DNA of 64,000 nt, taken from an uncultured Oribacterium sp. (lineage in GTDB: Bacteria > Bacillota > Clostridia > Lachnospirales > Lachnospiraceae). The stretch is taken from contig CAKQPT010000010.1 of the NCBI GenBank assembly GCA_934270345.1, positions 1-64,000 of the forward strand. The letters are read 5' to 3'. The position numbers and the translations under genes are program-made. The notes below the pieces were generated by a model. The model did not search any database. It saw only the letters and a program-made list of their open reading frames with translations, and had not been told where the DNA came from. This document shows positions 58,576 to 64,000 of the stretch, one piece after another. Position 1 is the stretch's first letter. The number at the start of each line of letters is the position of its first letter.

Positions 58576-59733
58576 ATGGCGAAATATGATTATCTGGTAG
58601 TGGGTGCCGGCCTGTACGGCGCGGTGTTTGCGCATGAGGCGCGGAAGGCGGGAAAGTCGGTGCTGGTGATCGATCGGCGGCCGAACATCGCCGGCAATGT
58701 CTATACGGAGGACGTGGAGGGCATCCATGTGCACAAGTATGGCGCGCACATCTTCCACACGAACGACACGGAGGTCTGGAACTACGTGCAGCAGTTCGCG
58801 ACCTTCAACCGCTTCACGAATTCGCCGGTAGCGAACTACCACGGCGAGCTGTATTCGCTGCCGTTCAATATGTACACCTTCAACCGCATGTGGGGCGTGG
58901 TGACGCCGGAGGAAGCGGCGGCGAAGATCGACGAGCAGAAGCGGGATTACATCGCGCGGAAGCAGGCGGAGCGCGGGCTTGCGGCGGACGCGCCGTTTGA
59001 GCCGCAGAACCTCGAGGAGCAGGCGATTTCGCTGATCGGTGTGGATATTTACGAGAAGCTCATCAAGGGCTACACCGAGAAGCAGTGGGGCCGTCCGTGC
59101 ACGGAACTCCCGTCCTTCATCATCAAGCGCCTGCCAGTGCGCCTCACCTTCGACAACAATTATTTTAACGCACTCTACCAGGGCATTCCGGTCGGGGGCT
59201 ATACGCAGATGGTGGCGAACATGCTGGACGGCATCGAGGTGGAGCTCGGTGTGGATTACCTCGCGGAGAAGGCGAAGTATGATGCGCTCGCGGAGAAGGT
59301 GGTGTACACCGGTGCGATCGACGCGTACTTCGGCTACCAGCTCGGCACGCTCGAGTACCGTTCGGTGCGCTTCGAGACGGAGCTGCTCGATCAGCCGAAT
59401 TTCCAGGGCAATGCGGCTGTCAACTACACCGATCGCGAGACGCCATGGACCCGGATCATCGAGCACAAGTGGTTCGAGTTCGGCAAGGACGCGGAGGGTC
59501 GGGACCTTCCGAAGACCGTGATCTCCCGCGAGTTTTCGAGCGAGTGGAAGCCGGGCGATGAGCCGTACTATCCGGTCAATGATGAGAAAAACGGCGCGCT
59601 CTATCAGGCGTATAAGAAGCTGGCAGACAGCGAGACGCGCGTGATTTTCGGCGGTCGCCTCGGCGAGTATAAGTACTATGACATGGATAAGGTGATCGCA
59701 TCGGCACTTGAGATGAGCCGTCGCGAGCTGTAA
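58576..59733 (+). CDS. glf: UDP-galactopyranose mutase, copy 2
   Basis: GGAAGGAGAG precedes ATG 58576; the in-frame ATG at 58549 lacks a site. The product is identical over 385 residues to copy 1 at 50918, with the same FAD-binding motifs. Between about 51090 and 51980 (copy 1) the two DNA sequences look identical, while the first ~160 and last ~90 bases carry scattered synonymous differences. This copy is in GC-matched surroundings between manA and an aldo-keto reductase, so I take it as the resident one (inference). Confidence 0.97.
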   Translation: MAKYDYLVVGAGLYGAVFAHEARKAGKSVLVIDRRPNIAGNVYTEDVEGIHVHKYGAHIFHTNDTEVWNYVQQFATFNRFTNSPVANYHGELYSLPFNMYTFNRMWGVVTPEEAAAKIDEQKRDYIARKQAERGLAADAPFEPQNLEEQAISLIGVDIYEKLIKGYTEKQWGRPCTELPSFIIKRLPVRLTFDNNYFNALYQGIPVGGYTQMVANMLDGIEVELGVDYLAEKAKYDALAEKVVYTGAIDAYFGYQLGTLEYRSVRFETELLDQPNFQGNAAVNYTDRETPWTRIIEHKWFEFGKDAEGRDLPKTVISREFSSEWKPGDEPYYPVNDEKNGALYQAYKKLADSETRVIFGGRLGEYKYYDMDKVIASALEMSRREL

Positions 59734-59765
59734 AGGTTCTTGGTTTCTAAGAGGAGGAAGAAGAT

Positions 59766-60806
59766 ATGAGCGAGAAATACGTGGCCGCAGCAGGCCGTTA
59801 CAGCGAGGAGGAGAAGCTCTACCGGCGTTGTGGAAAGTCGGGACTGAAGCTTCCGAAGGTTTCCCTGGGTCTCTGGCACAACTTCGGTACGGAGGCCGAC
59901 ATGGACGTGATGAAGTCGATGCTGTTTACGGCATTTGATCACGGCATCACCCACTTCGATCTGGCGAACAACTACGGCCCGGAGCCGGGTGCGGCAGAGG
60001 AGAACTTCGGAAAGATCCTGAGCTCGGATCTTCGTCCGTACCGTGATGAGATGATCATCTCTTCGAAGGCAGGTTTTACCATGTGGGACGGCCCTTACGG
60101 TGACTGGGGCTCCCGCAAGTATCTGATGGCATCACTCGATCAGTCGTTGAAGCGCATGCAGCTCGATTATGTGGATATCTTCTATCATCATCGGATGGAC
60201 CCGGAGACCCCGCTCGAGGAGACCATCATGGCGCTCGACCAGATCGTACGCTCCGGGAAGGCACTGTATGTCGGCATCTCAAATTACGACGGCCCGCACG
60301 CAGCTGAGGCGCGGAAGCTGGCCCGGGAGATCCACCTGCCGCTCATCATCAACCAGAACCGCTACTCGATTCTGGACCGCACCATCGAGAAGAACGGACT
60401 CAAGGACTTTGCCCGCGAGGATGATATGGGCGTCATCTGCTTCTCGCCGCTCGCCCAGGGCATGCTGTCCGAGAAGTATCTGAAGGGCATCCCTTCCGAT
60501 TCCCGTATCGCGAAGGACGGCCGCTTCCTCCATGCAGACGACCTCAAGCCAGAGAAGATGGAGGGCATCCGTCGCCTCGACGAGATCGCGAAGCGCCGCG
60601 GTCAGACGCTCCCGCAGATGGCTCTCGCCTGGGACCTCCGCGATCCAGAGATCACCTCGGTGCTGATCGGCGCATCGAAGCCGCAGCAGATCCTCGAGAA
60701 CCTCGGTGCCATCGAGAACACCAGCTTCTCCGCAGAAGAGCTGCGTGAGATCGACGAGATCCAGGCATCCATCGCCGGCGAACTCGACGCGAGAAGACAT
60801 GTGTGA
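59766..60806 (+). CDS. Aldo-keto reductase (YghZ/Gpr-like)
   Basis: A 346-residue NADPH-dependent reductase of the AKR14/YghZ group, which reduces L-glyceraldehyde-3-phosphate, methylglyoxal and similar aldehydes. The catalytic tetrad is visible: Asp in FDLANNYGP, Tyr in the same motif, Lys in ISSKAGF and His in FYHHRMD. Further landmarks are NQNRYSILDR, CFSPLAQGMLS and SVLIGASKP. GAGGAGGAAG precedes the ATG, 32 bases after glf. A convergent terminator ends the gene. Confidence 0.92.
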   Translation: MSEKYVAAAGRYSEEEKLYRRCGKSGLKLPKVSLGLWHNFGTEADMDVMKSMLFTAFDHGITHFDLANNYGPEPGAAEENFGKILSSDLRPYRDEMIISSKAGFTMWDGPYGDWGSRKYLMASLDQSLKRMQLDYVDIFYHHRMDPETPLEETIMALDQIVRSGKALYVGISNYDGPHAAEARKLAREIHLPLIINQNRYSILDRTIEKNGLKDFAREDDMGVICFSPLAQGMLSEKYLKGIPSDSRIAKDGRFLHADDLKPEKMEGIRRLDEIAKRRGQTLPQMALAWDLRDPEITSVLIGASKPQQILENLGAIENTSFSAEELREIDEIQASIAGELDARRHV

Positions 60807-60884
60807 GCTGTCCTTGAAACGGAAGGCGGATGGTGCAGAAGGCTCGGAATGAGCGACGGGCATCATGGATAGAAAAAAACAAAC

Positions 60885-60914
60885 GGCAGAGGGATTTCCC
60901 TCTGCCGTTTCTAG
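60885..60914. terminator. Bidirectional terminator between convergent genes
   Basis: AAACGGCAGAGGGA pairs perfectly with CCTCTGCCGTTT around TTTC, flanked by A and T runs. It serves the reductase on the plus strand and the URO-D-like gene on the minus strand. Confidence 0.9.
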
Positions 60915-60946
60915 TTGAATTACCTGTTGCGTCAGCCTTACATGCA

Positions 60947-61912
60947 TCAGGCGCGTGCCTCTTCTGCGGCAGCACGTACCAGTGAAAGATCCTGCTCGGT
61001 TGCGAGCGTGCAGTCTGCGCCCAGGATGAAGCCCTTCTTTCCGAAGCCATCGATGATCTTTCTCGTCTCTGCCCGAACTTCATCCGCGTTTCCATCGGTA
61101 AATACGCCATGACGATTTGGAAGACCGCCCATGATGGTTTTTCCGCCAAACAGCGCCCGACCTTCTTCGAGTGAGTACGGTGCTTCATAGATACCCCAGT
61201 TCACGACATCCGCGAAATCAGGATAGCCATCACGATATCGCTCCATGTTCAGCCCATTCTTACAGATGTGCAGGAAGCAGTAGCCACCGGTATCCTTGAT
61301 GGCCTTCATGACCTGCAGGTCGAACGGCTTGATCCACTTCTCAAATTCTTCATCCGTGAAGAAGCAGTGCTCGCCACCCAGTGCTGCGTAGTACACCGCA
61401 TCGGTGCCGGCTTCGATGTAGGCTCTGGCCAGATCACAGAGAACATCGGTGATGCGCTGCATCGCAGACAGCATTTTCTCTTCATCCCAGCGCAGGAAGT
61501 CGACCTGCATCTGTCTCGCTGCGAAGTAATTGACACCGGCCTGTTCGATCGGATGGATGCCGGACGCACAGATACCATGCAGTGTGCCCATGGTGAACAC
61601 ATCCTTATCGCAGCCGGCCAGAATCTTCTTTGTGAGCGCCATCTGATCACGCATGAAATCATCCTCCATCGAGAGCGTCGGGATCAAACGATCATAATCC
61701 GATGGACTGTGGATCTCACCGAATACAGGAATCAGATTCTCGTTCATGATTTTACAGATATCGGTATCCGTCTCCTGGAAAAAATCAAGATGAGCCTTCA
61801 CGCAGGCGTCGCCCCTTTTTGCTTCTTCCGGAAAATGGATGGAGAAGCTGGAAGGAATACCATCCAGCGCCTGCTGCCGGATCGCTGCGATTACACGTTC
61901 TTTTTTTGTCAT
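60947..61912 (-). CDS. Uroporphyrinogen decarboxylase family protein
   Basis: Read on the minus strand from ATG 61912 (AGAGG upstream); 321 residues. It is a TIM-barrel URO-D family protein: MTKKERVIAAIRQQALDGIP start, GTLHGICASGIHP, YIEAGTDAVYYAALGG, CFLHICKNG and TIMGGLPNRHG. In anaerobes, most relatives are corrinoid-linked methyltransferases (MtaA/MtbA-like) or other demethylases rather than haem enzymes. No hem genes or corrinoid protein are nearby, so its substrate is unknown. It follows pepT in the same direction, 68 bases after that gene's stop. Confidence 0.85.
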   Translation of the reverse strand: MTKKERVIAAIRQQALDGIPSSFSIHFPEEAKRGDACVKAHLDFFQETDTDICKIMNENLIPVFGEIHSPSDYDRLIPTLSMEDDFMRDQMALTKKILAGCDKDVFTMGTLHGICASGIHPIEQAGVNYFAARQMQVDFLRWDEEKMLSAMQRITDVLCDLARAYIEAGTDAVYYAALGGEHCFFTDEEFEKWIKPFDLQVMKAIKDTGGYCFLHICKNGLNMERYRDGYPDFADVVNWGIYEAPYSLEEGRALFGGKTIMGGLPNRHGVFTDGNADEVRAETRKIIDGFGKKGFILGADCTLATEQDLSLVRAAAEEARA

Positions 61913-61980
61913 ATCTTTACCTCTTTCGTACATTCGTTTTCAGTAAAACGGTTATCAGTAAATTTGCTATCAGAATAAGC

Positions 61981-63207
61981 TCAGGCAAAGCGCCGGACCA
62001 GCGCTTTCAGCAGTTCCACGATGGCCTCCATGCCCTGACAGGAGACGAATTCGTGCCGCCCATGTCCGTTGTGACCGCCGGTACAGAGATTTGGGCATGG
62101 AAGTCCCATATAGGAAAGTCTGGACCCGTCGGTACCACCACGGATCGGGTCCACGATAGTATCCATGCCGATGTCCGACATCGCGTCCATAACATGAGAA
62201 ATCAGTTCTTTATGGTCCTTCACTTTTTCGTACATATTGAGATACGACTCCTCGATACGGACGTCACAGGTTCCCTGACCATACTTCCGATTGATAAAAG
62301 TGACTGCGTCCTGCATGAACGCCTTTCGTTCCTCGTATTTCGTGAGATCGTGATCACGGATCAGATACTGGAGGACAGCGGTTTCTGTGCATCCCTCCAT
62401 ATGATCGAGATGATAGAAGCCTTCCCTTCCTTCGGTACATGCAGGGTTCTCGAATGCTGGTAGCAGAGCATGGTACTCCATAGCGACGAGCATGGCAGAA
62501 CGCATGACACCCTTTGCGTATCCGGTGTGGGCGGTGATGCCGTGGAAGGTGAGCGTAGCAGAAGCTGCGTTGAAATTCTCATAGGAAAACTCACCCGGAC
62601 GTCCGCCATCGACCGTATAAGCGTATGCAGCACCGAGCTTTTCCAGATCCGTGTGGTCTGCGCCACGACCGATTTCCTCATCGCAGGTAAAATGAATACA
62701 GATGCGTGGATGCGGGTAATCTGGATGAGCGATGAGAAATGAAGCGAGCTGCATGATCTCCGCGACGCCGGCCTTATCATCGGCACCGAGCAGGGTAGTT
62801 CCGTCGGTCACGATCAGATCCTGTCCGAGATAGTCCAGGAGCTCCGGATGCTCGGCGACGCGGGTGACGATATTTTTTTCGGCGTTCAGGACGATATCGC
62901 CGCCATCATACTTCTTTATGATTCTTGGTTTGACATCTTTTCCGGACATATCCATCGCCGTATCCAGGTGGGCGATCAGGGCTAGTCCCGGCGTCGAAAC
63001 ACCCTGTGATGCAGGGATATGCGCATATACACGTCCGGTTTCATCGCAGCAGGCATCTGAGATGCCGAGCGCCAGCAGTTCTTTTACCAGTTCGTTTGCA
63101 AGTGTAAGCTGTCCTGCAGTAGAAGGGATAGCCGAAGACCTGCTGTCGGACTGTGTATCGAAGCTTACATACCGCAGAAAGCGGTCAACGACAGTTTTAT
63201 CTGACAT
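61981..63207 (-). CDS. pepT: Peptidase T (tripeptide aminopeptidase)
   Basis: A 408-residue M20-family dizinc peptidase on the minus strand. Metal and catalytic residues are in place: LIAHLDTAMD (His, Asp), TTLLGADDKAGVAE (Asp), CDEEIGRGAD (Glu-Glu), YTVDGGRPGE (Asp) and GGHNGHGRHEF (His). It removes the N-terminal residue of tripeptides in the cytoplasm. Its promoter is at 63297-63325. It is divergent from a peptide ABC permease, which fits joint peptide uptake and breakdown. Confidence 0.96.
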   Translation of the reverse strand: MSDKTVVDRFLRYVSFDTQSDSRSSAIPSTAGQLTLANELVKELLALGISDACCDETGRVYAHIPASQGVSTPGLALIAHLDTAMDMSGKDVKPRIIKKYDGGDIVLNAEKNIVTRVAEHPELLDYLGQDLIVTDGTTLLGADDKAGVAEIMQLASFLIAHPDYPHPRICIHFTCDEEIGRGADHTDLEKLGAAYAYTVDGGRPGEFSYENFNAASATLTFHGITAHTGYAKGVMRSAMLVAMEYHALLPAFENPACTEGREGFYHLDHMEGCTETAVLQYLIRDHDLTKYEERKAFMQDAVTFINRKYGQGTCDVRIEESYLNMYEKVKDHKELISHVMDAMSDIGMDTIVDPIRGGTDGSRLSYMGLPCPNLCTGGHNGHGRHEFVSCQGMEAIVELLKALVRRFA

Positions 63208-63296
63208 AGAATCCTCTTTAAATAAAAAAACGGATAGTTTTATAACTACCAGTTCACATGAGTTCTCTATTCAGGATACGCAATCTGACACTAAGT

Positions 63297-63325
63297 ACTT
63301 TATATGCATACTTGGTAAAAGTCAA
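63297..63325 (-). promoter_or_regulatory. Promoter of pepT
   Basis: On the minus strand, TTGACT (63325-63320) and TAAAGT (63302-63297) are spaced 17 bases. A word also found in the divergent leader lies just downstream at 63260-63285. Confidence 0.65.
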
Positions 63326-63437
63326 TAAGTGAAAAACGAAACATGAATGAGAATTTGATGCTTTTTTTGCATTCTTACCTTATATTAAGAAAAAACGCAC
63401 AAACAAAACAAAAAATTATTCAAAAACATAGAAAATA

Positions 63438-63465
63438 TTGACATTTGAGCTATTAGTGATAATAT
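63438..63465 (+). promoter_or_regulatory. Promoter of the peptide ABC permease gene
   Basis: TTGACA (63438-63443) and TAATAT (63460-63465) are spaced 16 bases, about 95 bases before the ATG at 63560. Confidence 0.65.
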
Positions 63466-63559
63466 CAGTAATGTAACTATTGTCATACTTGAGTTCTCGG
63501 ATACGCAATCATGATAGCTCGAAGGATATCGAATCGAAACATGGAGGTCGATAAAAAAT

Positions 63560-64000
63560 ATGCTGAAATACACGTTGAAGCGGCTGTTGATAGCCATCCC
63601 GACATTCCTGGGCATTACCGTTCTGGTTTATCTGATCTCTGAGCTGGCACCGGGCGGCCCTCTGGAGATGATGGTGAACGATCCTATGGCGACGAAGGAA
63701 ACCATAGAAGTTCTGAAAGAACAGATGGGACTGAATGATCCGGCAATCGTACAGTATTTTCGATGGCTTGTGAACTTATTACATGGAAATCTCGGTACTT
63801 CGTATCGTAATGGTTTACCGGTGATGGGACAGGTGCTGGAGAAGCTGGGACCGACATTGATCCTGACGCTGTCCTCGACACTCTTTTCTGTACTGATTGC
63901 AGTTCCGCTTGGCGTGATGTCTGCGTATAAGCCATACTCTGCATGGGATTATATTTCCTCGGGGCTTGCATTCGTGGGCGCTTCCACACCGACGTTCTTC
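63560..64000 (+). CDS. Dipeptide/oligopeptide ABC transporter permease (DppB/OppB-like, 3' end outside window)
   Basis: GGAGG precedes ATG 63560. The visible 147 residues match the N-terminus of DppB/OppB permeases: MLKYTLKRLLIAIPTFLGIT, YLISELAPGGP, MGLNDPAIVQYFRWL, HGNLGTSYRNGLPV and the second helix SSTLFSVLIAVPLGVMSAY. It imports peptides with partners expected beyond the window. The frame is open to the last base. Confidence 0.93.
   Translation, partial: MLKYTLKRLLIAIPTFLGITVLVYLISELAPGGPLEMMVNDPMATKETIEVLKEQMGLNDPAIVQYFRWLVNLLHGNLGTSYRNGLPVMGQVLEKLGPTLILTLSSTLFSVLIAVPLGVMSAYKPYSAWDYISSGLAFVGASTPTFF

Larger units (their letters stand above)
63260..63510. repeat. Duplicated word GAGTTCTC + GGATACGCAATC in the divergent regulatory region
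   Basis: The word occurs at 63260-63285, with 6 extra bases between its halves, and uninterrupted at 63491-63510. One copy lies at the start of the pepT transcript and the other in the leader of the permease gene. It may be a shared operator. Confidence 0.55.

Overview
The window looks like the chromosome of a Gram-positive, low-to-mid-GC Firmicute, most likely a Lachnospiraceae-type clostridium (inference). The signs are strong AGGAGG ribosome-binding sites, TTGACA/TATAAT promoters, a secreted cell-wall-binding-repeat protein, an LCP family protein, and two small toxin-antitoxin modules with MNT/HEPN and Panacea-like domains. No rRNA, tRNA, intact transposase or cas gene is visible.

Layout. 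(1) 1-3.5 kb: an exporter trio of NEW3-domain membrane protein, ABC ATPase and ABC-2 permease. (2) 3.8-9.05 kb: an isolated pair of genes, a RecQ-shaped protein with lost catalytic motifs and a possible nuclease-like protein, with an array of 35-bp inverted-arm elements on each side (~73-bp pitch). (3) 9.3-11.3 kb: a TauE-like exporter and a ureohydrolase-like protein. (4) 11.7-22.3 kb: a GC-rich operon of TPP enzyme, SDR, C-methyltransferase, Zn-dehydrogenase, GtrB-like transferase and a two-domain glycosyltransferase. It looks like a sugar-modification and transfer pathway. (5) 22.6-24.2 kb: an HTH-MNT/HEPN toxin-antitoxin pair with a 33-bp tandem array in front and a six-unit, ~73-bp-pitch array behind. 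(6) 24.4-50.7 kb: a large cell-surface polysaccharide locus with two phosphoglycosyl transferases, an LCP ligase, an O-antigen ligase-like protein, an ABC exporter, many glycosyltransferases, a pyruvyltransferase-like protein and two acyltransferases. Its right part is AT-rich and appears to be a replaced cassette. (7) 50.9-59.7 kb: two copies of glf (UDP-galactopyranose mutase) bracket gene fragments, a toxin-antitoxin pair, an AAA-ATPase/nuclease-fold protein and manA. (8) 59.8-64 kb: an aldo-keto reductase, a URO-D family protein, peptidase T and the start of a peptide ABC permease.

How the genes fit together. glf and manA supply sugar precursors (UDP-Galf; mannose/GDP-mannose entry). Phosphoglycosyl transferases start chains on a lipid carrier, the glycosyltransferases extend and decorate them, the Wzm/Wzt-like pair exports them, and the O-antigen ligase-like and LCP proteins polymerise or attach them to the wall.

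The most unusual signals are non-coding. Several intergenic gaps hold their own degenerate array of short repeats with pitch near 22, 33, 42 or 73 bp, all close to whole numbers of DNA helical turns. Three of these arrays (3.84-4.09, 8.79-9.04 and 23.76-24.16 kb) share one architecture: a 35-38-bp unit, inverted arms, an asymmetric core, and first four units oriented forward-forward-reverse-reverse. In addition, conserved enzymes throughout the GC-rich part carry in-frame low-complexity Ala/Ser/Thr/Pro insertions, and some of these contain a dispersed GCCAATGC-core word that also occurs between genes.
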